Source: Nematopogon swammerdamellus (lineage: Eukaryota; Arthropoda; Insecta; Lepidoptera; Adelidae). Taken from it: a DNA stretch of 64,000 bases. The notes beneath the pieces were generated by a model, which was not told the origin of the DNA, did not search any database, and was given only the letters and a program-made list of their open reading frames with translations. The stretch is taken from positions 10,784,317 to 10,848,316 of the forward strand of contig OX336354.1 of NCBI GenBank assembly GCA_946902875.1, read 5' to 3'. Of this stretch, positions 46,032-57,900 are shown piece by piece (position 1 is the first letter of the stretch; each line of letters opens with the position of its first letter). A program made the translations under genes and the position numbers.

Positions 46032-47237
46032 TTGAGGATAGACAAATTATTACTTCATAAATTCAACTACTACTATACTAGGTAGGTACTATTATTAGGT
46101 AATACTTGTTAAATTTAGTTTGCCGTCAAAATGCCTCAGTGCTCAAATCATAACCATAATACTGATCATATCGAGATCAATGTTACATTTCTTGACTAAG
46201 TGTTTTACACTATCTAGTGATGTAGTAATGAAATGGGACTATAGGCTAGGCTAATGACATTAAATCAGAAGAAAAATATATTTTGTGTATAGGCAGGCCT
46301 GTAGGCCTATAGGCCCAAATGCGTAGTTTGTCTACGGTCCAACTAATCTAAGAATTATCTCACAGATACAGAAAAGATATACCCAGGTGGAGAACCTAGG
46401 TGGAGCACGGACCCAGACCCGTCGCGCTTTTTATAAAAAAAATGCTCTTATTGTATGAGCATGTTGCGACCAAATACAGCATGTTTTTTAGAAGCATGGG
46501 TCGATTTTTTTTAATACCTATAAGGTGTCGCCCAATGACGCCCACGGACATTCGTTTGAATGTGGGCGTTGCAAAATCCATGCCGGTCTGATATTTGTAA
46601 TTGTCTAAACCTGCATATATATATTTTTTTATATATTTTTTTACGACGCTTAACAAAGATTTGTTAATATGAGCCCCATAGTACTCATGACGCTCAATGA
46701 ACTAATATTAGAGTTTTGTAATTGTTTAAACCTACAAAAGGATTGTTCCATTCTATCTCTGTTTTTGTTACTGTTTTAAAGCCCTAAAAGTGATAAGAAC
46801 TCAGTACTGCACAAGCAATTTTCTCAACATTCAAAATACACGCAACAGCTTAAAGCTGCTAGCTGTGCTGCTAGTGTATACTAAATTAATAATAGTAATA
46901 CACAACTATTATGACAAACTATGCTTATATTTATAAAACATCAAGTCTTTCATGTCCCCTAATTACTGAAAAATGTTGCCACGGCATAACCAAACGTCCA
47001 TATTATAATATTACCTCATACTGCAGACTACGAGAAGTGAGTTTGAGAGAACACAAGGCAATATAAAATTTGGTGAAATTACATATTAACGATTTCATCC
47101 ACATTATTTCTTAGGTATTTATTTCTCAGAAAATTTGTTAACATAATATTAAAATAAAAAAATCTATCTCACTGAAGTGTGAGACATATAAAAAAAAATC
47201 TATAGTCCCACAAGCATAACAGACCTAATATCACAGA
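46032..47237. other. AT-rich spacer, no gene seen
   Basis: Intergenic between tsl2 and the first hAT-type element. Near 46500-46570 there is a decayed complement of the GGGCGTCATTGG-type repeat. No exons are visible. Confidence 0.4.
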
Positions 47238-48929
47238 CAGTGGCGGCTGGCCCTTAAGTGCGTTCGTGCGCCGCACTACCACAAAACAGCGCCTTCACCC
47301 GAAAGAAATAAATAAATTAAAATATTAAACATTCTCCATGAATCTCGCCGATCGTAGTAAAAATATCAAACTGAATTCGTTCCTATTTCCTAGACAACAA
47401 GGCACGATTTTGCTGTACGTAATACGTACTACTTACTACGTATCGCCGCCGAGCTCGCCGCCGCGCGCCGTGTGCATTAGAAAACACCGCGAACGTGTTA
47501 CTATGAGAAAATGTTAAACGCCGCTGCGCCGCCGTGTGAAACAAAACACTCTTCATACGATTATGTGTGGAACAAGGTTGCATTCTGCGTGTGACACACG
47601 ACGGAAAAAGAAGGACAGTATATTGTGGATAGACGCGCGTGCGACACGTCGCGACCGAGCCAGCCGACGATGAGCCGATGTAAGCCGAGATCGTAAACCC
47701 GACCGCAGGCACGCGCGGGCGGGGGGCGCGGGCGCGCGGGCGCGGAGGGGGCGATCTAAACTCTGCGTCGAAGTCACACACACACAAGCGCTAAGTACCT
47801 ACATATACGCTGTTGCACGAACCGACAGGCGAGTCCATTTTTGGAATATGGGTGTTTCTTATATATATATATAACAGATTGAGTTTGCAATTGAATATTT
47901 GAATTATTCGAATATCGATTTGATACATATTCGAATGGTAATTTATAAAATATTCGAATGTTACGACAAACATTAATACTGCATATTTCGCTATTTTAAA
48001 GTCAAAAATGGAATCACCCAAAGACCTAGGCGTTCATCCGATCGATCGCTCGCCGCGCCGCGCCATCTCTCTCAGTTCGGGGCGAGACCCGTCGTCGTCG
48101 CGTCGACCGATAATGGCCGCTCCGCGCCGCCGCGCCGCTTAGATGAAATATTGTACGTAATATATCTTTGCCGCGCCGGGATGTTTTGCAAATCAGTTTT
48201 TTAGCAGTTTGAACGACTTTTCGTCAGTTAACAGTACATTGTGAAGTTTTCTTCATTGCCCGGCGCGGCAAGGCTTGCCGGCGGGCGCGGGCGCGCGCGC
48301 CGGCCACGCCTCGCGCGCGGCGGCGCCCCGGCGGCCGCGGCTCGGTGGCCAGTGGCCGGCCACTGCGCAGTGAAGTGTCGCTTTGGTTATTCGAGCAATT
48401 AGGACTCTGGTCACCTCTGGTTGTGTTTCTAGTGCGTGACAAAAAAGTGATAGAAATATTTGCGCAAGATAAAACCCGACGAATAGACTTACATTATAAA
48501 TAGAACAGTATTAGACCTACCCAATCAAACTGTAGTGTGTGTGGTGTGTGTGTGTGTGTGTGACTGATTTCTTCATAATTTTCATAAATTCGCTGGCGTG
48601 TTCTTCAAAACACCATACCTACATATTTCAATCTAAAAGTGAGTACCTACATTTTTATTACATATATTTTAATAATTTTATCACTTTTATCCTTACCTTA
48701 TTTTGTCTTTCAACTATGTATCTGTTGAGTGAGAATACTTTTACATAATTTGGGCAATTAATTAACTCAGACATGAAAATAAAATAAAAACTCACGTCTC
48801 GGTATCCATTAGATTCACGTTTGGGTTTAGTACTACGAGTAAGTTAGCGCACATTGTGCGCTAGGTACCTATGGGACTGGGTGTGCTGTGCGCCGCACAC
48901 CCAGTCCCATAGGTCACCAGCCGCCACTG
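47238..48929. mobile_element. hAT-type non-autonomous element 1 with 8-bp target duplication
   Basis: Ends CAGTGGCGGCTGG and CCAGCCGCCACTG, flanked by ATCACAGA (47230-47237) and ATCACAGC (48930-48937), a 7/8 match 8-bp duplication. The interior has CpG-dense patches (47690-47760, 48110-48360) and no transposase frame. A strong hairpin (ACCTATGGGACTGGGTGTG and complement) lies at the right end near 48866-48915. Confidence 0.85.
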
Positions 48930-49695
48930 ATCACAGCTGATACATTAAGCAGTTTGAAATATTAAAAAGAAAAATAAATGGACATAATAATTTAGATTTT
49001 ATCCGATATCCTGTTTTAATGAATAAAAACAACAAAAAGGAGTAAACATAAAAATACTGTTCTAAAAATCATAGCTAAATTAAATTAGAGGATAATTTTT
49101 TTTAATCAAAACATAAAACTAAAAAACTTTATTGTTAATAATAAATAACAAATTAATCACAGCATACAAATAAAAAAAAAATCTATAGTCCCACAAGCAT
49201 ATCCACAGCTATTTTGTGACACTACCAATACACTACCACCGGGCTCATAGTCAGTCGTGAGCGGCAGACAATTCACATATTAAACAACTGCACAGTCTTG
49301 CTTTTAAAAAAAAAGTTCCTAGAAATTCGCGATTCTAATTTGGTTATTGGATTGCCAAAATAATACCAAATGTTTATTATTATTAACAACCATTGATTTT
49401 GGGCTTGACCTAGTCGGGTAAAAAGTATGATTGTTTCATTAAATATGCTATATCCGTAATAGTTTAAACTAGTAAGTAACAAATTGGTAGTAGTTCCTTT
49501 CTTGCTCACTAATAAATCTAGTAAAAACTTTGTGCTGCCCAAAAAAGGAACTTCTTCCTGTGTTTTTAAATAATTTTAAACTGTTATATTATTTACATAG
49601 GTACACATTGGACACATTTTTAATTAATATTAAAAAAAAATATCAAAATGTTGTCTAGAAGTTACATTTTGAGTACATTAAAGATACATAATATA
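48930..49695. other. AT-rich spacer, no gene seen
   Basis: A direct repeat of about 25 bp (AATCTATAGTCCCACAAGCA) at 47195 and again near 49181 brackets the hAT-type element. No coding similarity. Confidence 0.4.
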
Positions 49696-50353
49696 TACAC
49701 GGTGAACAAAAAACCTGTCGAACACTCGAAGGCAGGAAGTACAGTTTCAGATACTGAATCGGATAGGCTAGTTTTTTTTTTATTCGGACAAAATTTTTCA
49801 ATTAAAAAATCTAATTAGTATCACGACCTTTTATTTCTATGCAAAATTCTTTACTCCAGGCGGCGGCGGCGCGCAACACAAGGCACCCGCCGCGCCGGTG
49901 TCATAAATTATCTTGACGCGGTATTCAATGAAGTGAAGACAGAGCGTTTTCTTATGTCTTTAGTGAAATTCTTTGTAAAATAATTTGCCGACATTGATTA
50001 TTTTTGTCTTCTGTGCTGAAAATGAAGTCGGTAAGTGCTTTGAGGATAGTTAGTGTGCAACAAACTATTATTTTGTATACCTAATAAGTTTTACAATATT
50101 ACCTAGGTAGGTACCTAGAAAACTGCTATCACGTGCTTAAGACATATGGTAGTAGGGTTTAACTTCACCTCACTGTTATGATGGCATGCAGACATAATTT
50201 AGTTGTTTAAATACATCTTGATACTTTAGGAATATTGAAAATTGGCATATTTTCATTAGAATTTTGAAAAAAAAAAACTAGCCTATCCGATTCAGTATCT
50301 GAAACTGTACTTCCTGCCTTCTGGTGTTCGACGTGTTTTTTGTTCACAGTGTA
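49696..50353. mobile_element. TIR element, about 658 bp
   Basis: Left TACACGGTGAACAAAAAACC, CTCGAAGGCAGGAAGTACAG and ACTGAATCGGATAGGCTAGT are mirrored at the right (ACTAGCCTATCCGATTCAGT, TTTTTTGTTCACAGTGTA). The arms are about 85 bp. The interior has a GC-rich patch near 49860 and no transposase. Confidence 0.85.
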
Positions 50354-50446
50354 CATACATATATCACTACAACTAACTTTTAATTAGGCCAATTTTATAA
50401 AACACCACTTTTATTGGCATAGACAATAAACACTAGCATGTAAATT

Positions 50447-50690
50447 ATGACTAAGGGATAAGGACGAAATGCTATGCTATAGGGCGACATGTTAGTTACC
50501 TCTCACCTTGGCACGGTTCTTCCACCGAGTTATTCCACAGGTGGGTCTGCGTGCCTTACTTGCTGCTTGATAGTTATCTTGTACGAACTATTAAAAGATC
50601 AAAATAGATCTATCTAGGTCGCAGTGATAATAGGGCTAAGGGGCCCAACTCTCAGCTTCAAATCATAAATCATAACCCATTTATCCATAC
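50447..50690 (+). repeat. two LINE 3'-end fragments in series
   Basis: 50447-50590 matches the (GTAT)n-tail LINE family (GACTAAGGGATAAGGACGAA, CACCTCTCACCTTGGCACGG). 50597-50690 matches the tail at 61100-61190 (GTCGCAGTGATAATAGGGCT). The sequence from here to TTC5 has no other recognised feature. Confidence 0.65.
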
Positions 50691-51629
50691 ACTTTTCAAA
50701 GTCTTTCGTCGCATATTCTTATGATGCTATGAATCTATGCTCGAAAATCTCTTTCCAAGAAGAGGCAATTTAAGTTTTGAGAACAGAAAAAAGTCACAGG
50801 GTACCATATCTGAAGAATACGGTGCCTGTTGGATGGTATTTATATTTAAATATATTTGAATCGATTAAGTGCGCGTCATTTAAAATACAAATTCCCGGAA
50901 CTTCTTGATCATAGCCACGATTATGACACACCTCTGCCGCAACTTTCACTCTCATTATGTTCTTCATACAAGCTCGTCGGTTACGGGTACTACACACTTG
51001 ACCCTTTTTGAGCATATGCCTGATCTGGTCCAGGTACGTGCTACTACATCTAGGGTGACAAAAACAACACATTCAAGTACAAATTCACATTTCCTTTAAA
51101 TATAGTTTCTTATGTTGTGTCATGTTTCATAATAGATTTCGCACTAACGGTTTTACAGTGTGTCAACATATTTCTATTCAAAATCTATTATGAACAGTGA
51201 CGGTGTACAACAAAATTTCTCATCATTCCATCAAATTTAACCTATCGCGCACCGATGGGTCTATGTTGGCCCAAAATGCCGCATAATCATTAGTGTCATG
51301 TATCAAATCTACCTTTTCACTGGCTTAATATATATGTATCGATCACCCTATGCTCAAACGCGCCTACCCTGAAAGTGATATCGCTAAACATATTTGACTA
51401 TTCTAAACAATTTCCGAATACGAAAAAGACACATTTAAAACGTGGTTATCCATATAAACATTTAAACACGCTTTTTCATGTACCCACAGGTTTTTTTTTC
51501 GAATAACGAGCTCAACCCGACACCATAATCCAAGAAGAGCATTATTGTAACCGATGATCCAATCCAAAAGGCTCATTATTTTTTTATTTATAACTAAATT
51601 CATGCTGATATACCTCCATTCAGCAAGCT

Positions 51630-51810
51630 CATTGTATCTGATACCAAAATTCAAGAAGCCCATTGTATCTGATGCCAAAATTCAAGAAGCCCATTGTATC
51701 TGATACCAAAATTCAAAAAGTTCATTGCACATGATACCAATATTTTATTGAATAAGCCCATTGTATCTGATGCCAAAATTCAAGAAGCTCATTGTACCTT
51801 GTCAACTGTT
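51630..51810 (-). repeat. 31-bp tandem repeats in the TTC5 3' UTR
   Basis: Units beginning CATTG (plus strand) start at 51630, 51661, 51692, 51723, 51759 and 51790; the spacing is 31 bp except for one 36-bp unit. They begin about 15 nt past the stop codon on the minus strand. The longer unit holds the only nearby AATAAA (51744-51749, minus), about 75 nt after the stop. Confidence 0.8.
51744..51749 (-). other. candidate poly(A) signal of TTC5
   Basis: TTTATT on the plus strand, AATAAA on the minus strand, lies inside the diverged 36-bp unit of the tandem repeat and gives a short 3' UTR. Confidence 0.5.
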
Positions 51811-51823
51811 TCCATTCAGGATT

Positions 51824-51943
51824 TCACTGCAGTTGGTACTTGCAGGAGATGCGCGTACTCGCCAACTGATTCTGGCTGATTCTCTTTCCATTGACCATCA
51901 GGTGCATGGGGTTGTCGATACGGATTGATCTGAACTCAAAATC
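51824..51943 (-). CDS. TTC5: TTC5 exon 8, C-terminus and stop
   Basis: 39 codons plus TGA, DFEFRSIRIDNPMHLMVNGK to CKYQLQ. FRSIRIDNPMHLMVNGK closes the OB-fold as in other TTC5 proteins. Acceptor ATTTTCAG. Confidence 0.92.
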   Translation of the reverse strand, partial: DFEFRSIRIDNPMHLMVNGKRISQNQLASTRISCKYQLQ

Positions 51944-54900
51944 CTGAAAATAATATAAACTCATTTTGGTGAACAGCTAATTAATTTATTATAACAATTA
52001 ATTTCAAATAGGATTGCTTCAAAATTAAAACATAAAAACAAACATATCTATGAACTATAGATTGTAGAAAACGACTACACCTCCCAAAGGGTGAATTATG
52101 AAGTTCATGTTTATAAAAAAAATTAATAGTATCTAGATGCGAGCAAGTGTGTTTCCCGAATCCTTTAACCCAGGCTTTTCAAATGTTGTACCAATATGCT
52201 AGACAGCCCGGCAACAGTCCGCAAAACTGCCGGCATTGCATCTCACAGAGCTTGGTTTCGCAAGGAGAAGTGAATTTGGCTCGGAGGCATGGGCATGAGG
52301 AGGCTCTGTCAACTGCACCATTAGCACTGCTGGTTTTCATAAAAACAAAAGAAATTGAATGGTTGAGTTTGAGGCTGGAGTCTTAGGTTGAATTTGCAAA
52401 ATGTTGAATTCTTATCATGTTGAATTCGCAAAATGTTGAATCCCAAAACGTTGAATTCGTAAAAAGTTGAATTTTCTGGACCCACAATGTTGAATTCCTA
52501 AAATGTTGAATCACAAAACGTTGAATTCGCAAAAAGTTTAATTTTCTCCTGAGGAGGTGCTCGTTTGCCAGTTTGGCTGACTAAAGTCTCAGGCAAAGGG
52601 AAATTGAAGATGCGTAGATTGTAGGAGCCGAGAAAGATGTCAGCTGCGAATTCATTCCATTGTTCCAGTGTAGTGCGAGATACAAGAATCCTATAAGTTT
52701 TTTATGTAATCATGTATGCGTGCTCCGACCAGCTAATATCACCTCCAAGAAGGTGCTATTTTTTTTTTATTGAAAGGGCGGCATATTGTTTCTAACGACA
52801 CTCATAGATATTCGGTCATATGCTGGGCTTGCAAATGCCATAACTGACATACTGGAGACTTCCTTTAAGAACTTAAAGTTCGGATTGATGGCTATATTAT
52901 GAGCAGTGACGGTGTTCCCCACCACCTATAATCTGGGAATCTTCAAAAGGCGTGTCAATAAATTAGACGACCCTTCTTGTTCGCCTCATAGCCGACATGG
53001 GCCTATCTGAGGGTGGTTTCGCGAGGAATGGTGTTATTGGCTGTGTCTGATCTTCCATTGAAGTATTGGGCACAGTCCACAGACACCCGCGACGGCTGTC
53101 TATAAAAAAAATAATAATACTGGACTGGACTATAGAGGAGAAACAGAGCCGAAGCTGTTAGGAGGTCATCTTTCGCCCAGTACCGCAGTGCCAAGTTATA
53201 TCAAGCATAGACTTACCGTCTGTCCAGTCCTAACATTGTAAACATTGAGCAGGGGCGCCGGCACAGCGACCGTGTCCCCGATGATGACGCCGCGTCCGTC
53301 CGCCCAGTTGTACACAGTCACTCCGACGCACGTCTGACGCGCGTCCATCAACGCAAATGTACTGTGCAAATATAAACTATGCTTAGTTTTTTAGGGTTGT
53401 ACGTGACCAATATTGATGTCAATCTGAGTTCTATTTTACATTATATTTGATAAAAAATATTTTATATTACTTTAAAATAAATGGTTAATTTATATGAGAA
53501 ATGAAGCAAATTATTCGCCGCAGCTCTGTGCTCGGACGGCGCCGCAGCGCCGTGATTCGTTCCATCCAGAAGCGTAGAATAGAATAGAATATGCTTTATT
53601 GCTTTCCAATACAACGATTTTACAAAAGGCGGACTTATTACCTAAGGCAATCTCTGCCAGTCAACCAGTGGCGGTTCCCCAGGTGAAGCAAGTGAAGCAC
53701 CGCCTCACTTAATTATCTTGAAAGTAAAGAAAAAAAAAACATTTCAAAATATCAAGAAAGAAAACTTAAAAAAGTCAAGTATATCCGATCCGAACTGATC
53801 ACAATATTAGCGCGGCGGCGGCGGCGCGGAGGAGGCGGAGGCGGCTGCTGGTGCGACGCGCGCGACGAAATACGTTAAAGATGTGTTAGTGCATCAACAC
53901 AACCAACACAGCACGCACACACACACAGACGTGACGTGTGACGTCTGACGTGTCACGTACGGCATGGCATATGGTGACTCACCCCGGTCCGGTGCGGCGA
54001 CGAATCGCTTATTTTGATATCGCTTCACCAAGCGTAAAGAACAACAGGTTGACCTTGGAGGCTTTGGATGTAGGGAGCAGCTGAGGCTCTGATAAATGGC
54101 GCCGGACGAGACATCTATATCCAATTAAAAGAATGCAGAGCGAGATGGGGCGATTCACGTTTTCTATAAGTCGGTTTGTTTTACCTCCGTGATTAACGTG
54201 ATGGCGAAATTCGCACTAGTTACGATAAGTTTCATAGCTCAATGGTATATGCTTCGCTTTTCAATCTAGTGACGTTGGTTCGAATCTCACTTTTGCGAAT
54301 TCTTTTTTTTTTGTTTTTAGGGTTCCGTATCCGGTACGGGACCCTATTACTAAGCCTACGCCGTCTGTCTGTCTGTCTGTCTGTCCGTCCGTCTGTCTTT
54401 TTTTTTTATGTAATCCGGTATGGGTGGCTGAGCCGGAGGGGCCAAAGCGCATGCTCCGACCAGCCAATATCACCTCCGAGAAGGTAGGTGCCATACCGGA
54501 GACTTCCCTGGATTGCTGGCTATACTAGACTAGAGGAGAACACAGCCGAGGCTGCTATGCGGCAGCAGCAGGTGTAGGTATGCATACACGTAAATTTTTT
54601 CGTCAGAAAAAAACTCATTGTTACACGCCGACCGGATTCGAACCTCGCACCTCTCGCATTTGAAGCCAATGCCCAAACCACTCGGCCACCCGCCGCTTGT
54701 CTGTCCGTCCGTCTGTCCGAGGCCTGTATCTCTTGAACCGTAATTTGGTAGCCCGTTGAAATGTTTACAGAAAATGTGTTATTATGGCCGATATAACAAA
54801 AAATAATGAAAATAAGAAAAAGTAAAAAACTCACGGGGGTTCCATAGATGGCGCGCTTTTTGGTTTCAAAAAGTGTATGCGCGCGCGCCATCTACCAAAT

Positions 54901-57900
54901 AGATGATGAATCATTTTCTAATCGTGACTAACTAATATGAAGTATTTCATAACACGCCATCTAGATGGCGTGGCGTGTTATGAAATTCATCTAGTGGCGC
55001 TAGCCGTGACATGGCGATACGGTACCCTCGGTGCGCGATTCGATAGTAGTTTTTGGTTAAGTTATTGTTAGGGCCAAAAAAAATTAGGTTTAGGTTTTTC
55101 AATTTATCATAAAGTAATAGCAATGTAGGTGGATTTTTTAGTCGCCTCACTAAGATTTATAGGTCAAAGCCGCCACTGCAGTCAACCTGACTTTTGTGAA
55201 GACTTATTATGTGAAAACTTAAGCGTAGAGTACGAATATAATATAACATGGATTCTCCTTGCGCAGCAATTAAAATTTTTTGGAATAAACATAATTGGAC
55301 ACGATTTTTACGCCTTGCACGCTGTGTGCTTAGGCAAGCAGAGATTTTCTGCTTCTATGGGTCGCCCGCCACTGCTTTACTTCCTAGTATGCGAAAATAC
55401 AAAGATTTGCGAAATCCAAATAAAAAATTATGTAATAGTGCACCATGAAAGAACAGACAGAATAAGCAATTTATCAATAAAAGTCTATTGTTTATGTATT
55501 ATATTCTGTTATTTATGAACAAAATACGTGTAACGCAATTTTAGAAAGAGACAATTCGTTTGTAGTGTTTCCTCCCTGTCGCACAGAGACGTGTAAGTTA
55601 GTACGACAGAGACGAAGCTCTACAACCGGATTGTGTCTCTTTCTAAAGCTCAATGTACATGATTTACTGCCGCGTACTGTGCATCTGTCTCCCCCTCAAA
55701 CATCTGCACGTGTAATTCACAACTTCGAAATAACAAGGTACTCACAACGGCACCACACGCTCGCTATGAATGGAGCCCACAACTTTCCCGAGTACGACCT
55801 TGTCCCGGTTGGCGCCGGGGCTCAGGTCCTCCAGGTAGCACTGCGTAATCTTCAGATTCTTGGACGTGAACAGGTAATCCGGGTCACCGTACTCGCCAAG
55901 CATCTTCTTGTCTATGGACTGGAAAATTATCACAGCGCTTGTGTAAAATTAAATGAGTACCTAAGTGGACGAAATGAGATTGTTTTCATCCATAATTTAT
56001 GCATCACCTACTACTACAATGGACTGTCTCAGTGTGAAGAACAGGTTTATCAACAATTTTTCCAAAATTCTGGTGAAGGAATAATAGTGAGTAAACCTGT
56101 ATGCCAACAATGCTAATAATATAATAGTGTGCAAAGCTGGCTGGATGAAATTGTATTCTGAAATAATATGTACACATAGGTAAAAGGAATCCTTTAATAT
56201 TTTTTTTATATAAACTGACACAGTTGGCTACAACATCCGTGATGTCAGCCCATGTAAACTAGGTGCCGTGTCAGTGCTTCCCTTCGGTCGTACCAGCTAC
56301 ACTGAACTGGACTGGAAACACACTTTTCGACCGACCTTTCATTGGGTGCGGTGGTACCAAGGCAGTTGAAACATAGTAAATGAAATGAAATGAAATGAAA
56401 TATATTTATTGTTGGCATATAGATACATAACTTAAAAATAGATAAACATACGTCTTAAAATTAACACTTTTTACACATTAAAACTAAACTAGGTAATAAA
56501 TAACAAAAACAGTAAAAAATTTGGCTATGAAAGAAACCTGTAGAAAATAATTTAAAAATGTAAACAGAGCAGAATAAAACTTAGATTAAGGATAATTAAT
56601 AACTAATAACAAGAAAAATTAAATAGAAAAAAATAAAAATATGTATCTTTGCGGAACAAAGGTCTGGACGCAGCTTGTGACTTTCGTCGCTGATTTTAAG
56701 TCCAGCCTGATTTTAATTTATTGTGTTAGGTCACAGATAGATAAATAAAAATAAAAAAAAAATGCAAAAACTATCAACATATATCAAAATTTTATCGTAA
56801 GTATAAAGGAAATAAAACATTAAAATGTTATATTGTAAACAAACAAAAAAATAATAATAAAAGACAAAAAAAAGATAATTAAATAATAAATGAATAAAGA
56901 AAACTGCAAAAACTATCTTTGAGAACAGTAATGGGAAGGAGAGCTGTTGAGAGGAATAGTTAAGTCAGGTTTTTTGGTGTAATGATTGAAACTTTGAGCA
57001 ATAAATAAATGGACTTTGTAATGTTTTTTAAATGCATTAGGGTGCTTTAAGATTTTCAGTGGGGGTGGTAGATCGTTCCAGCACCGTGTAGCCGCATGTT
57101 TAAAGCTTCCTGCAAATGCGGCTCCTCGGTGCTAGTAAGATAAGAAGGGAGAGTGTTCCACTGGGAGAATGAGCCCTACAGAACAAGAGCACACATATTT
57201 AGCTGTGAACGTTTGTTGTTTTTGTTGTTGTTGTTTGCTGCCCATTCTCTTGGGAAGGCGGGTGGGCCATTCTCCGCACTGAGACCTCAAGACGGTCCGT
57301 TGTACGTTGGCGCCCGGGTAGTGCTACTCGAGCTACCCGAGCTCTTTCATGAAGTGGAGAAATCTTCTCGGTCGCTTCCACACTCCATGGGCAGTTCCCA
57401 CGTTCCCAAGAAACTGCAGTCGTTCTTCCGCCACCACCGGGCACTCCAGGAGCACGTGGGTGGCTGTTTCGTCCTCTGCCATGCAGCCTCTGCATAAGGG
57501 GCTGTCGGTGACACCTATTATGAACAAGTGCCTGTTGAGTGGGCAGTGACCTGTAAGAAATCCCACTGCCGTGCGGAGTTGACCCCTGTGGAACTTTAGC
57601 AGGTTCTTCCTGAGTCGCAGGTCCAGTTTTCTTAGCTATGGACTGGAAATCTATCTTCGCAGCACTCGCCGCAGAGAAACTGAGCACCCTTTTGTTGTTG
57701 ACATTGGGCTTTTGAGAACCCATCGGTTCTCAAAATTGTTCCTTTGTTGCACCGCTAGGGTGTGGAACTGTCTCCCGGCGAGTGTGTTTCCCGAATCCTT
57801 TAACCTGGGTGTCTTCAAATGTCGTATCAACGGGCTAGACAGCCTAGCAACAGTCCGCAAATCTGCTGGCATGGCGCCTCACTGTGCGTGGTTTCGCGAG

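Larger units (their letters stand above)
53666..55178. mobile_element. hAT-type non-autonomous element 2 with perfect 8-bp target duplication
   Basis: Ends CAGTGGCGGTT and AGCCGCCACTG, flanked by identical CAGTCAAC at 53658-53665 and 55179-55186. It contains a CpG-rich patch (53800-53860), a tRNA-like sequence near 54233, a GGGTTCCGTA-type repeat (54318) and a SINE-A. No transposase frame. In TTC5 intron 6. Confidence 0.92.

Noticed and set aside
47383..47787. 134-codon minus-strand ORF
   Set aside because: Arginine- and alanine-rich translation of a CpG-dense patch inside a hAT-type element; no domain and no sign of coding use.
54229..54300. tRNA-like sequence with box A TAGCTCAATGGT and box B GGTTCGAATC
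   Set aside because: The acceptor arm does not pair and the T-arm has mismatches; a tRNA-derived relic within hAT element 2, not a gene.
55129..55518. 129-codon plus-strand ORF
   Set aside because: Spans the right edge of a hAT-type element and intron sequence of TTC5; no similarity or splice support.
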